The position numbers and the translations under genes were made by a program. Below the pieces are notes generated by a model. The model was not told the origin of the DNA. It searched no databases and saw only the letters and a program-made list of their open reading frames with translations. This document shows positions 26,092-35,038 of a DNA stretch of 64,000 bases, piece after piece. Each line of letters starts with the position of its first letter. The first letter of the stretch is position 1. This DNA is from Chromatiales bacterium (GTDB lineage Bacteria > Pseudomonadota > Gammaproteobacteria > UBA6429 > Thiohalophilaceae): NCBI GenBank assembly GCA_027032075.1, contig JALVOC010000089.1:372001-436000 (forward strand), written 5' to 3'.

Positions 26092-27837
26092 ATGGACACG
26101 GCCGCCTCAAAATATGATGGTGTGACTGTCTATCGTCGCCTGCTCCGTTATGTCGTCCCCTACTGGGGGATATTCCTCCTTGCCATCCTCGGTATGGTGA
26201 TTTTCTCCACCACCGAGGCGGCATTCGCCAGGGTGATGCAGCCTTTGCTGGATGATGCCTTTGTCAAGCAGGACAGTGATACCATCACCTGGATACCGTT
26301 TTTGATCATCGCCATTTTCGGCGTCCGCATTATCGGCAGTTTTTTATCCGATTATGGCATGGCCTGGATTGCGCGCAGTGTCATTCGTGATCTGCGTGTC
26401 AGGATGTTCGAGCAGCTCTTGCGCCTGCCGATAAAATATTACGACAGCCACTCGTCCGGCGGCTTGCTTTCCAAGATGGTCTACGATGTGGAACAGCTGG
26501 CAGACGCTTCTTCCAACGTGGTGACGGTATTTATCCGCGACAGCCTCACCATCATTGGTTTGCTGGCGTTGATGCTCTATTACAGTGTCAGTCTGACGCT
26601 TATCCTCTTCGTTATCACGCCGCTATTGGCGACCCTGGTGATTTATATCAGCAAGCGTTTTCGCAAGCTCAGCCACCGGATCCAGCAATCGATGGGAGAT
26701 GTCTCCAGCGTTACCGAGGAGACCATAGAGGCCAACCGTGAAATCAAGGTGTTTGGTGGCCAGGCGTATGAACTGCGCCAGTTCGATCGCATCAATAAAC
26801 ATAACCGCCGCCAGTTTTTGAAAATGGCGGCCACCAATGCGCTGAGTTCGCCGTTCATCCAGTTTATTGTGGCAATTGCCTTTGCCATGATTATCTATCT
26901 TGCCACGCGGGAGAATATGCAAGTAGGGGAGTTTGCCTCCTACCTTACGGCCATGCTGCTGTTGATGCAGCATGCAAAGCGTCTGACCACCGTCAATGCC
27001 GCCTTGCAGCGGGGGATTGCCGCAGCACAAAGTGTTTTCCATTTTCTCGACAGCGAAATCGAAAAGGATACCGGCACGGAAACACTGCAGCGCGCCCGTG
27101 GCGAGATCCGCTATCAAGACGTCAGCTTCCGTTATGCGGAAGGGGAGGAGGTGTTACACCACATCGATTTGCAAATCGAAGCGGGACAAACGGTTGCTTT
27201 TGTGGGGCGCTCCGGTGCCGGCAAGACCACCCTGGTGAGCCTGTTGCCAAGATTTTATGAAGTCACCACGGGTACGATTCTGCTCGACGGGCACGATATC
27301 CGGCAGCTGACCCTTGAGAGCCTGCGGGCGCAAATCGCATTGGTGAGTCAACACGTCACCCTCTTCGATGATACCATTGCCCACAACATCTCTTACGGCG
27401 CGCTGGAATCCGCTACGCGGGATGATGTTGTAGAGGCGGCGCGTGCTGCGCATGCGCTCGAGTTTATTGAAAAATTACCCAAGGGCTTCGATACGCTGGT
27501 GGGTGAAAACGGTGTACTGCTTTCCGGGGGACAACGGCAACGACTTGCCATCGCCCGTGCTATCCTGAAAAACGCACCGGTATTGATTCTGGATGAGGCG
27601 ACATCGGCATTGGATACCGAATCGGAACGTTATATCCAGAGCGCCCTGGATGAACTCATGCGTGAGCGCACCACCCTGGTGATTGCCCACCGCCTTTCAA
27701 CCATAGAGCGTGCCGATAAAATCGTGGTGATGCACCAGGGACAAATTCTGGAAAGCGGCAGTCATGCTGAATTGCTGGCCCAAAACGGGCATTATGCCGC
27801 TTTGCACCGAATGCAATTTAGAGAACAAAAGACATAA
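26092..27837 (+). CDS. msbA: Lipid A export ATP-binding/permease protein MsbA
   Basis: Flips lipid A-core across the inner membrane. The 581-residue half-transporter has six membrane helices (about 20-300) followed by a nucleotide-binding domain. Walker A is GRSGAGKT (372-379), the signature LSGGQRQRLAIARAI, Walker B VLILDEATSALD and the switch IAHRLSTIE. Position next to lpxK and kdsB supports MsbA rather than a drug exporter. The stop is 3 bp before lpxK. Confidence 0.96.
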   Translation: MDTAASKYDGVTVYRRLLRYVVPYWGIFLLAILGMVIFSTTEAAFARVMQPLLDDAFVKQDSDTITWIPFLIIAIFGVRIIGSFLSDYGMAWIARSVIRDLRVRMFEQLLRLPIKYYDSHSSGGLLSKMVYDVEQLADASSNVVTVFIRDSLTIIGLLALMLYYSVSLTLILFVITPLLATLVIYISKRFRKLSHRIQQSMGDVSSVTEETIEANREIKVFGGQAYELRQFDRINKHNRRQFLKMAATNALSSPFIQFIVAIAFAMIIYLATRENMQVGEFASYLTAMLLLMQHAKRLTTVNAALQRGIAAAQSVFHFLDSEIEKDTGTETLQRARGEIRYQDVSFRYAEGEEVLHHIDLQIEAGQTVAFVGRSGAGKTTLVSLLPRFYEVTTGTILLDGHDIRQLTLESLRAQIALVSQHVTLFDDTIAHNISYGALESATRDDVVEAARAAHALEFIEKLPKGFDTLVGENGVLLSGGQRQRLAIARAILKNAPVLILDEATSALDTESERYIQSALDELMRERTTLVIAHRLSTIERADKIVVMHQGQILESGSHAELLAQNGHYAALHRMQFREQKT

Positions 27838-27840
27838 ACT

Positions 27841-28836
27841 ATGGAATCCCGCTTTACACAGATCTGGTATAGCCGTACCGGTTTGACCCAGTTGTTGCGG
27901 CCCTTGAGCTGGATATTCTGCAGCGTGGTATTTGTCCGCCGCTGGTTGTACCGCCTGCACCTGATGCGTTCCACCCGCTTGTCTGTGCCGGTTCTGGTGG
28001 TTGGCAATCTCACCGTTGGTGGCACCGGTAAAACACCGATGGTGGTCACCCTGAGTAACATGCTCAAACAGGCCGGCTACCGTCCCGGTATTATCAGCCG
28101 GGGTTATGGCGGCAAGGCACGTACCTGGCCACAACAGGTGAGGCCGGACAGTGATCCGGCGATTGTCGGCGATGAGCCCATTTTGATTGCCCGCCGCACC
28201 CGCTGTCCCATGGCAGTCGGTCCGGATCGGGTTGTCGCAGGGGAGGCGCTGCTTAAATATGCTGATTGTGACATCATCATCAGTGACGATGGTTTGCAAC
28301 ACTATGCGTTGAAACGGGACGTGGAGATCATCGTCGTCGATGGTGTACGCCGTTTTGGCAACGGTTTTTGCCTGCCCGCCGGGCCGTTGCGGGAACCGGT
28401 GCGTCGCCTGGAGCGTGCGGATTTTGTCGTCACCAACGGCACCGCTTTGAAGCATGAATATGCCATGCATTACGAGGGAGAGGTACTCATAAATCTCAAG
28501 GACAAAAACAGAACCTGCCGTCTTGACAGTTTTAAAGGCAAACAGGTGCATGCCATTGCCGCTATTGGCCATCCGCAAAGGTTTTTTGCCAGCTTGCGTA
28601 AAGCAGGTTTGAAGGTGGAGGAACATGCATTTGTCGATCATCATGTATTTACGCCCGCTGATCTGGATTATGGTGAGGACGCGGTGATTATCATGACTGA
28701 AAAGGATGCGGTAAAATGTCAGCGCTTTTCAACGGAACACATGTGGTATCTGCCGGTTGAAGCCGTGCTTAACAATGATTTTGAAATGCAACTACTGAAT
28801 CGGATCGAAAAACGCTATGGACAAAAATCTGCTTGA
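27841..28836 (+). CDS. lpxK: Tetraacyldisaccharide 4'-kinase LpxK
   Basis: Phosphorylates the 4' position of the lipid A disaccharide precursor. The 331-residue membrane-associated protein has an N-terminal hydrophobic patch and the P-loop [11 protein letters not shown] (55-65). It also carries [18 protein letters not shown], the D-H-x-D type motif [22 protein letters not shown] and a C-terminal [10 protein letters not shown] with TEKDAVKC. The 3' end overlaps the Trm112-like gene by 20 bp in another frame. Confidence 0.95.
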   Translation: MESRFTQIWYSRTGLTQLLRPLSWIFCSVVFVRRWLYRLHLMRSTRLSVPVLVVGNLTVGGTGKTPMVVTLSNMLKQAGYRPGIISRGYGGKARTWPQQVRPDSDPAIVGDEPILIARRTRCPMAVGPDRVVAGEALLKYADCDIIISDDGLQHYALKRDVEIIVVDGVRRFGNGFCLPAGPLREPVRRLERADFVVTNGTALKHEYAMHYEGEVLINLKDKNRTCRLDSFKGKQVHAIAAIGHPQRFFASLRKAGLKVEEHAFVDHHVFTPADLDYGEDAVIIMTEKDAVKCQRFSTEHMWYLPVEAVLNNDFEMQLLNRIEKRYGQKSA

Positions 28837-28996
28837 TATACTGGCATGCCCGGTGTGCAAAAGCCCCCTCGTCTACAACAAGGAAAAACAGGAATTGGTT
28901 TGCAAGGCGGACCGTCTGGCCTATCCCATTCGTGATGATATTCCCGTCATGCTGGAGGACGAAGCGCGCCAGCTCGCGCCCGACGAGGAAGTCTGA
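28817..28996 (+). CDS. ycaR: Trm112/YcaR family small protein
   Basis: A 59-residue protein beginning [18 protein letters not shown], with the Cys-x-x-Cys pair and the [25 protein letters not shown] core of the bacterial Trm112 family. Eukaryotic and archaeal Trm112 are activators of methyltransferases; in bacteria the role is unknown. It is nested in an operon: its start overlaps the lpxK end by 20 bp and its stop overlaps kdsB (TGATG). Only one pair of cysteines is present, so a full zinc site is not evident. Confidence 0.92.
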   Translation: MDKNLLDILACPVCKSPLVYNKEKQELVCKADRLAYPIRDDIPVMLEDEARQLAPDEEV

Positions 28997-29760
28997 TGGG
29001 CTTTTATGTCGTTATCCCGGCACGCTATGAATCTTCGCGCCTGCCGGGCAAACCTCTGCGAGAACTGGCGGGCAAACCCATGCTGCAGCACGTCTATGAA
29101 TGTGCGCGCAACAGCCAGGCGCAGGAGGTCATCATCGCCACTGATGACGCGCGCATCCAGCAAGCCGCCCAGGCTTTTGGCGCCAGTGTCTGTCTGACGT
29201 CCAGGCAGCATCGTTCCGGTACGGAACGCCTGGCGGAAGTCACGGAAAAACTGTCGCTTCCTTCAAATACGATCATCGTTAACCTGCAGGGTGACGAGCC
29301 GCTGATGCCGCATGCTTGCATCAACCAGGTGGCGGATGCACTGGAACGGCACAGCGATGCAAACGTGGCGACGCTATGCACCCCTGTCTGTGATCACCGT
29401 GAGATTTTTGATCCCCATGTCGTCAAGGTGGTGCGGGATGCAAAGGATTATGCATTGTATTTCAGTCGCGCGCCGATCCCCTGGCACCGCGAAGCATTTC
29501 AGGAAGAAATCGGGGCATTACCTGAAAACAGCGCCCCCTATCTGCGGCATATCGGTTTATATGCCTACCGAGTCGGCTACCTCAGGGAATATGTCAGCGC
29601 GAGTGTTTCGCAACTGGAACAAACCGAAGCGCTCGAACAGTTGCGTGTGCTTTGGCACGGGGGACGTATCATAGTGCCGCAGGCGGACGAAGTACCCGGG
29701 CCGGGTGTCGATACCGCGGATGATCTGGAAAAAGTCGCCGCCATTATGAGCGGCAAGTAA
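28996..29760 (+). CDS. kdsB: 3-deoxy-manno-octulosonate cytidylyltransferase (CMP-KDO synthetase)
   Basis: Activates KDO with CTP for transfer to lipid A. The 254-residue protein starts GFYVVIPARYESSRLPGKPL with the nucleotide-binding signature. It continues with EVIIATDD, RHRSGTERLAEV, VNLQGDEPLMP and the carboxyl part YFSRAPIPWHRE, and HIGLYAYR. Length is normal. A GAGGAAG site lies inside the end of the preceding gene. It closes the exbB-kdsB run. Confidence 0.97.
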   Translation: MGFYVVIPARYESSRLPGKPLRELAGKPMLQHVYECARNSQAQEVIIATDDARIQQAAQAFGASVCLTSRQHRSGTERLAEVTEKLSLPSNTIIVNLQGDEPLMPHACINQVADALERHSDANVATLCTPVCDHREIFDPHVVKVVRDAKDYALYFSRAPIPWHREAFQEEIGALPENSAPYLRHIGLYAYRVGYLREYVSASVSQLEQTEALEQLRVLWHGGRIIVPQADEVPGPGVDTADDLEKVAAIMSGK

Positions 29761-29830
29761 AACTCCCAAGGTGGTAAAAACACCGCATCGTTGCGTGTGT
29801 GCAGGGCGGTACTGAAGTTTTGCGCTGTTT

Positions 29831-30100
29831 TCAGTCCTCCAGCAAATCAAGTGCAAGAAAAACCGGGTGGAGTTCCGTGCATTCGTCATTCAGTACAGGG
29901 ATGGTGTAGGTGACCGGCGCACGGCGATGGGCTTCACCATGTTGATCGGGCTGAATCGCCGGCTCTTCATCAACGCTGATCAGCACCAGTGAAGGTCCGT
30001 CCTCCAATACTTCAATCACCTGGCAGAGTACGCCCTGGTGATACATGCTCAGTCCGATCATGTTGCGCAATTGATCGAGAGTGATGATGATTTCTGACAT
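29831..30100 (-). CDS. Conserved-looking small protein of unknown function, after amrS
   Basis: An 89-residue acidic protein with a plain beta-rich composition: DQLRNMIGLSMYHQGVLCQVIEVLEDGPSLVLISVDEE followed by YTIPVLNDECTELHPVFLALDLLED. No signal, membrane helix or metal motif. It reads minus-strand 36 bp downstream of the AmrS stop, so it may be co-transcribed with amrS. No Shine-Dalgarno is obvious. Function unknown; the compact length and clean start suggest it is a real gene. Confidence 0.65.
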   Translation of the reverse strand: MSEIIITLDQLRNMIGLSMYHQGVLCQVIEVLEDGPSLVLISVDEEPAIQPDQHGEAHRRAPVTYTIPVLNDECTELHPVFLALDLLED

Positions 30101-30136
30101 AAGCGCTGGTGAAGGTAAGTCTGATTGGGTTATTGA

Positions 30137-31258
30137 TTATGCAGCAAAATCCCGCAGGCGCACAGGTTGTCTGCGTGCGCCCCAGCTACCGGGTTTGGCT
30201 TCGAACACTCCTGCGCAGGGGGTACCGCATTTGCTGCATTTGCCATCGACTGTCAGATTCCAGGCGGTCAACACATACCAGTCACGACCGATGAGTTTCT
30301 CGCCACATTGGTGACAATAGGTGCTCTCACCCTCTTCATCGTGAACATTACCGGTATAGGCATAGCGCACCCCGTTTTTTATCGCAATCGCCCGTGCCTT
30401 TGTCAGGGTGGAAGAGGGGGTCGGCGGGACATCCATCATTTTCCAGTCGGGATGAAAGGCCGAGAAGTGTAGTGGCACATCAGGACCGAGTTGTTCCACC
30501 ACCCATTGGGTCATTTCTTCGATTTCCTCTTCCGTATCGTTGTAACCCGGGATCACCAGATTCGTCAGCTCCAGCCAGACATCGGTTTCATGCTTGATGT
30601 ACTTCAGGGTATCCAGTACGGGTTCGAGGTGGCCGCCGGTCAGTTTATAGTAAAACTTTTCGGTAAAGGCTTTGAGATCCACGTTGGCGGCATCCATGTA
30701 GCGGTAAAATTCCTCACGCGGCTCAGGATTGACATAACCTGCCGTGACCGCCACAGATTTGATATTTTTTTCCCGGCATGCCTTGGCGACATCGATGGCA
30801 TATTCATGAAAGATCACCGGATCGTTGTAAGTATAGGCGACACTGCGGCAGCCGAGCTTTTCCGCCGCGCTGGCGATCAGTTCCGGTGAGGCCTGATCGG
30901 CGAGGGTATCCATTTCCCGGGATTTGCTGATATCCCAGTTCTGGCAATACTTGCAGGCCAGATTGCAGCCGGCTGTGCCGAATGAGAGTACGGGGGTGCC
31001 GGGAAGAAAATGGTTTAGCGGCTTTTTCTCTATCGGATCAATACAATAGCCGCTGGAACGGCCATAGGTGGTGAGCACAATCTCCCCGTCCAGGTTTTCA
31101 CGCACGAAACACAGACCACGTTGCCCTTCGTGCAACTTGCATTCACGCGGGCAGAGGTCACATTGTACCCGTCCGTCTTCCAGCGTATGCCAGTAACGGG
31201 TGGGAACGATATTGGGATCAGTTTTGCTGTTCATCACGGCCAGAAAGGGGATTGCCAA
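30137..31258 (-). CDS. amrS: AmmeMemoRadiSam-system radical SAM enzyme (AmrS)
   Basis: A 373-residue radical SAM protein with the cluster motif Cys98-x3-Cys102-x2-Cys105 in AGCNLACKYCQNWDIS. Extra cysteines lie at the N-terminus (Cys33, Cys36, Cys40, Cys50) and a C-terminal rubredoxin-like zinc ribbon (CHQCG...CSKCGTPC). This composition matches AmrS, the radical enzyme of the Memo/AMMECR1 trio. Neither AmmeMemoRadiSam A nor B is visible in the window, so the partners must be elsewhere or absent. The reaction is unknown. Start at 31258 is favoured by an AGG-rich stretch; ATG 31234 is possible. Confidence 0.9.
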   Translation of the reverse strand: MAIPFLAVMNSKTDPNIVPTRYWHTLEDGRVQCDLCPRECKLHEGQRGLCFVRENLDGEIVLTTYGRSSGYCIDPIEKKPLNHFLPGTPVLSFGTAGCNLACKYCQNWDISKSREMDTLADQASPELIASAAEKLGCRSVAYTYNDPVIFHEYAIDVAKACREKNIKSVAVTAGYVNPEPREEFYRYMDAANVDLKAFTEKFYYKLTGGHLEPVLDTLKYIKHETDVWLELTNLVIPGYNDTEEEIEEMTQWVVEQLGPDVPLHFSAFHPDWKMMDVPPTPSSTLTKARAIAIKNGVRYAYTGNVHDEEGESTYCHQCGEKLIGRDWYVLTAWNLTVDGKCSKCGTPCAGVFEAKPGSWGARRQPVRLRDFAA

Positions 31259-31350
31259 CCTATTTTAAATATAGGGTCTTCAGAAACAAATGCAATCCAC
31301 CTGGCAAAGTTATTTGCTGCTGAGCCTGATGGTTTCAGGCGGAGCGGGGG

Positions 31351-32181
31351 TTATTTGCGGCTTTTGTAGATATTTTCATAACAGTAATTGGTGGCCTGGA
31401 CGAAGCCGTCAACACTGCCGCAATCGAAGCGCCGCCCCTTGAATTTATACGCCATCACACAGCCTTTCTGTGCCTGGCTCATGAGGGCGTCGGTGATCTG
31501 CACCTCACCACTGCGGCCGGCAGGGGTGGCGCGCAGAATGTCGAAAATATCGGGAGTGAGGATGTAGCGGCCAATAATGGCGAGGTTGCTGGGGGCCTCA
31601 CCCGCCGCAGGTTTTTCCACCATGGTGTCAACACGGAAAATATCGTCCCGGATTTCCTCACCGGCGATGACGCCGTATTTGTGGGTCTCTTCCATCGGCA
31701 CCTCTTCTATCGCCACGATGGTGCAGCGAAACTGACGGTAAAGTTCCACCATCTGTTTCAGCACGCTGCCTTCCCCGTTGATGCACAAGTCATCGGCGAG
31801 GATTACACCGAAGGGTTGATCACCGATGAGGGTCTCACCGGTGAGAATGGCATGACCAAGGCCGCGCATCTGCTTCTGGCGGGTATACGTAAAAGTGCAG
31901 TTGTCAATCAGATGGCGGATATCCTGGAGATACGTTTCCTTTCCTGTCCCGGCGATTTCCGCTTCCAGTTCATAGCTGATGTCAAAATGGTCCGAGATTG
32001 AATACTTGCCGCGGCCTGTCACAAAAGCCATGTCGGTCATACCTGCATCAAACGCTTCTTCCACCCCGTACTGGACCAGGGGCTTGTTCACAACCGGCAT
32101 CATTTCCTTGGGCATGGATTTAGTGGCGGGTAAAAAGCGGGTCCCGTAGCCGGCCACCGGGAACAGACATTTTTTAATCAT
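31351..32181 (-). CDS. galU: UTP-glucose-1-phosphate uridylyltransferase GalU
   Basis: Makes UDP-glucose for lipopolysaccharide, capsule and osmolytes. The 276-residue protein starts MIKKCLFPVAGYGTRFLPATKSMPKEMMPV, the nucleotide-binding and activation motif, then has PLVQYGVEEAFDAGM, GLGHAI, FGVILADD and EKPAAGEAPSNLAIIGRYIL. I use ATG 32181, preceded by GGAG; the frame remains open further upstream but without homology. It is divergent from nei. Confidence 0.96.
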   Translation of the reverse strand: MIKKCLFPVAGYGTRFLPATKSMPKEMMPVVNKPLVQYGVEEAFDAGMTDMAFVTGRGKYSISDHFDISYELEAEIAGTGKETYLQDIRHLIDNCTFTYTRQKQMRGLGHAILTGETLIGDQPFGVILADDLCINGEGSVLKQMVELYRQFRCTIVAIEEVPMEETHKYGVIAGEEIRDDIFRVDTMVEKPAAGEAPSNLAIIGRYILTPDIFDILRATPAGRSGEVQITDALMSQAQKGCVMAYKFKGRRFDCGSVDGFVQATNYCYENIYKSRK

Positions 32182-32333
32182 TTTTTCTCCATTGCAGTTC
32201 CATTGAAACTCCTGGTTGCATTGTACCTGTTTATAAAGCCGGATAACAGCCGTGACGAAACCCTGAATTATTGCGAAAATATGACACAACGACGACCGCC
32301 AGGAAAAATTCATCTTTTATACGGATCAGGTGT

Positions 32334-33158
32334 ATGCCGGAAGGACCAGAAATCAGACGCATTGCCGATCAGTTGACAACTGCGCTTGCCGGTCAAAAGG
32401 TGACGCAACTTTATTTTGCCTTTGCAAAACTGAAGAAATACCAGAGCAGGCTGAAAGGGGTGCGAATAAAGTCGGTGGAGGCGCGTGGCAAGGCGTTGCT
32501 CAGCCACTTTGAGAATGGTTACACCATTTACAGCCATAATCAGCTCTATGGCCGCTGGTTCATCACCCCGAAAGGGGAGAAACCGGATAGCCAGCGACAA
32601 TTGCGCCTGGCCATTCATACCGCGCAGCAAACTGCCTGGTTATACAGCGCTTCCGAGATTGTCGTGCTGAAGGCGGATGAACTGGCAAATCACCCCTACC
32701 TGAGCCGGCTCGGACCGGATCTGCTCGATGCGGCAATGAACATAGAGACGGTTGTCGCCCGTCTGGCGGAGCAGCGTTTCCGGCGGCGCGGTTTGATCAG
32801 GTTGTTGCAGGATCAGCAGGTATTGAGCGGAATGGGAAACTATCTGTGCTGTGAGGCCCTCCATCTCAGCCGCTTGCATCCGCAAACCCGGCCGGCGGAT
32901 TTGAGCGCCCGCCAACTCCGTGCGCTAGCAAAAAACTGTCTGCACCTCATCCGCCAGTCCTACCGCACGGGCGGCATCACCAACGATCTGCAACGGGCGA
33001 AACGATTGCGTAAACAAGGCAGTAGCTTCGAAGCGTCCCGTTTTTATGTATACCGCCGCCAGGCGCAACCCTGCTACCAATGCGGTACCCTCATCAGCAA
33101 GGTAAAAATGGGTGGTTCACCGGTCTATTACTGTGCGTCGTGTCAACCGCCGGTGTAG
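32334..33158 (+). CDS. nei: Endonuclease VIII (Nei-type DNA glycosylase)
   Basis: Bifunctional glycosylase/AP lyase for oxidised pyrimidines. The 274-residue protein starts MPEGPEIRRI, with catalytic Pro2 and Glu3, conserves Lys53 (ARGKALLSHF), and has YSHNQLYGRW. It ends with the zinc finger CYQCG...CASC. The wording follows E. coli Nei more closely than Fpg. The helix-two-turn-helix segment RLIRLLQDQQVLSGMGNYLCCEAL is present. The ATG at 32334 is chosen because Pro2 must follow the start. Confidence 0.95.
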   Translation: MPEGPEIRRIADQLTTALAGQKVTQLYFAFAKLKKYQSRLKGVRIKSVEARGKALLSHFENGYTIYSHNQLYGRWFITPKGEKPDSQRQLRLAIHTAQQTAWLYSASEIVVLKADELANHPYLSRLGPDLLDAAMNIETVVARLAEQRFRRRGLIRLLQDQQVLSGMGNYLCCEALHLSRLHPQTRPADLSARQLRALAKNCLHLIRQSYRTGGITNDLQRAKRLRKQGSSFEASRFYVYRRQAQPCYQCGTLISKVKMGGSPVYYCASCQPPV

Positions 33159-33186
33159 TTATACCCAGGCAAACAAGGATAAAGCC

Positions 33187-33390
33187 TCATTCATCCGTGT
33201 CACCGTCGATGCGGTGAATTTCCGCATCGATAATCTTGCCTTCCGGGCTTAACATCAGCTGGATATCGATACCGTGGCCACAGAGCGGGCATTCCTCGAT
33301 GAGATCGTCCTGGGTTGCGTTTTCTTCCAGTTCGAGATCGAAGGTTTTGCCGCAATAGGGGCAGTGCAGATCGAATTTGATGATGTTCAT
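33187..33390 (-). CDS. CPXCG motif cysteine-rich protein
   Basis: A 67-residue protein with two zinc-knuckle pairs: Cys10/Cys13 in HCPYCG and Cys34/Cys37 in ECPLCGHG. This matches the CPXCG-motif cysteine-rich family, small proteins with four cysteines that may bind a zinc ion. Role unknown. It is convergent with nei (28 bp gap). Confidence 0.88.
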   Translation of the reverse strand: MNIIKFDLHCPYCGKTFDLELEENATQDDLIEECPLCGHGIDIQLMLSPEGKIIDAEIHRIDGDTDE

Positions 33391-33478
33391 GGCCGTCTCC
33401 TATCGTGGTTTCTTCCGCTGCTGTATTACAATGATGGTACCACACGGATATTGAATCAAGGGTGCGAGGACTGTTAGC

Positions 33479-33583
33479 ATGATTCCATTGCACGCACTTC
33501 TGCCCCTGATGCTCTTTGGCTCAAGTGAAGTGGTATGCGGAACACTTACTTTAGAGGCAGGAGGCATGCCTGCAAGGGTATGA
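33479..33583 (+). CDS. Possible small upstream ORF overlapping the phosphoesterase start
   Basis: A 34-codon frame starts at ATG 33479, with GAGGA about 9 bases upstream, and ends exactly on the ATGATG that begins the phosphoesterase gene. The peptide starts MIPLHALLPLMLF, hydrophobic, and contains VVCGTLTLEAGGM. It might be a leader peptide coupled to the downstream gene, or noise. No homology is recognised. Confidence 0.25.
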   Translation: MIPLHALLPLMLFGSSEVVCGTLTLEAGGMPARV

Positions 33584-34233
33584 TGAATTGCATAGTCAAG
33601 GAAACAAGCTTGCCAGGCAAAATCGGTTTGATCAGCGATATCCACGCCACTCTCTCCCCACTGAAGGAGGCGCTGGCGGTTTTTCGGCAGGAGGGGGTGG
33701 AGTGTATTCTGTGTCCCGGGGATATTGCCGGCTATGGCAACGAGTTGGATGAATGCGTGGATTTGCTGATAAAAAGCAAATGCCGGGCAATTTCCGGCAA
33801 TCATGAAATATGGCACCTCGAAAAGTCGGTTGACAGGGATGATCGCACAACCTCGTATTTCAGGAGATTGCCTGATGTACTGGACTTCACCCTTGAAGGT
33901 AAAAGAGTGTATATGGTGCATGCCAGTCCGCCGCAATCTTTCACCGACGGCATACGCCTGCTTGATGAGCAGGGGAAAATCATTCCACAGCAGAAAGCGT
34001 ACTGGACGGAGCGATTGGCTGATTTTGATTATGATATTTTGATTGTTGGACACACGCATCAAATCTTCTGTGAAAAACTGGGCGATATGCTGGTGATCAA
34101 CCCGGGAAGTACGAAATTCAACCATAGCTGTGCCATCCTGACTCTCCCTGCAATGGAGTTCCGGCTCATCGCGTTATCGAATAAAACACCGCTCAAAGCG
34201 TGGAATTGGGGTACAGGTCTGCGTTCAGAATAA
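33580..34233 (+). CDS. Calcineurin-like (YfcE-type) metallophosphoesterase
   Basis: A 217-residue protein with the metallophosphoesterase signatures in order: LISDIHATLSPL (D-x-H), CPGDIAGYG (GD-x-x), ISGNHEIWH (GNHE) and GHTHQIF, followed by INPGS. These give a complete dinuclear site. The substrate is unknown; YfcE-like enzymes often hydrolyse phosphodiesters or phosphoprotein. The start uses tandem ATGs (33580/33583). Upstream in-frame codons from 33535 lack a ribosome site. Confidence 0.9.
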   Translation: MMNCIVKETSLPGKIGLISDIHATLSPLKEALAVFRQEGVECILCPGDIAGYGNELDECVDLLIKSKCRAISGNHEIWHLEKSVDRDDRTTSYFRRLPDVLDFTLEGKRVYMVHASPPQSFTDGIRLLDEQGKIIPQQKAYWTERLADFDYDILIVGHTHQIFCEKLGDMLVINPGSTKFNHSCAILTLPAMEFRLIALSNKTPLKAWNWGTGLRSE

Positions 34234-34336
34234 AAAACCCGCGGCCATCGCAGCTTTGCGGAGCTGTTTTTCTCACCGGCAGCGAAAAAGTGTGCGTCAA
34301 TGCGGCAATTAACGATGCGAAAGGAGGGTTCAGACC

Positions 34337-35038
34337 ATGAAGCGTATGGGTTTTTGGATATTTTGTTGTGGTGCAATCATTACAGTCATCAGTGTCAGCA
34401 TGGGGAATGCGCTTCAGGCAGAACTCAAAAACATGAGTGTCGAAGCGTTCGTGCAACAACAGGGCACTGCCGGCTGGATGAGATTTCTGTTGTTTGCCTT
34501 TGGTTTTCCATTGGGCGTGGGTGGCAGCCTGCTTGGCCTGCTCATCGGCAGTGGCACAAGCTGCAGCCGTTTTCTGCTGCTTGCGGGGGTGGTGGCCGCC
34601 TCGGTACTGGCTGCGGGGCTGGTGCCGGTGATTTTTGGTCGTGAATTGAGCGCCCTGTTTTTTGGCGGCGGCGGTTATAGCATCATGTTGCTGGTTTTTG
34701 CCGTCCTTTGGTACTGGGGAAGGCTGCGCAGCAACCTGCCTCAAACCTCACGCCTGGCTGCCGATCTTCAGGCTGCCGGTTACCTTTGTTTCGCTGCTGC
34801 TGCCTGGAACCTGTGCGGTGTGGCAACCATGCCGGCCTTCGCGCTCGAGCCGGAAAAAATGCTGGCGATGAACGCACAATCTTTTGCCATCGGGCAGATG
34901 AAAACAATCATGGTTTTGTTCATCATTGGCTGGCTTTTTACCCTGCTGGGATTACGCCAGGCGGCCAGCAGTGCTGCCGACAGAAAAAAATCCGATGACA
35001 CACAACAAAGCGGAGACGAAGCTGAACCGGTTATATGA
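34337..35038 (+). CDS. Uncharacterised polytopic membrane protein
   Basis: A 233-residue protein with about six membrane helices (near 7-24, 47-70, 78-97, 107-126, 143-163, 190-209). Its soluble loop SMGNALQAELKNMSVEAFVQQQ follows the first helix and a charged tail (AADRKKSDDTQQSGDEAEPVI) ends the protein. No catalytic motif or known family is recognised. The start has a strong site (AAAGGAGGG) and the stop overlaps the lipoprotein gene (ATGA), so the two are coupled. Confidence 0.8.
   Translation: MKRMGFWIFCCGAIITVISVSMGNALQAELKNMSVEAFVQQQGTAGWMRFLLFAFGFPLGVGGSLLGLLIGSGTSCSRFLLLAGVVAASVLAAGLVPVIFGRELSALFFGGGGYSIMLLVFAVLWYWGRLRSNLPQTSRLAADLQAAGYLCFAAAAWNLCGVATMPAFALEPEKMLAMNAQSFAIGQMKTIMVLFIIGWLFTLLGLRQAASSAADRKKSDDTQQSGDEAEPVI

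Noticed and set aside
31324-31340. GCCTGA/TCAGGC hairpin downstream of galU
   Set aside because: No U-run on the minus strand after the stem, so not a supported terminator.
34251-34271. Short hairpin CAGCT/AGCTG followed by T5 after the phosphoesterase
   Set aside because: Only 5 bp; too weak to claim as a terminator although position is plausible.
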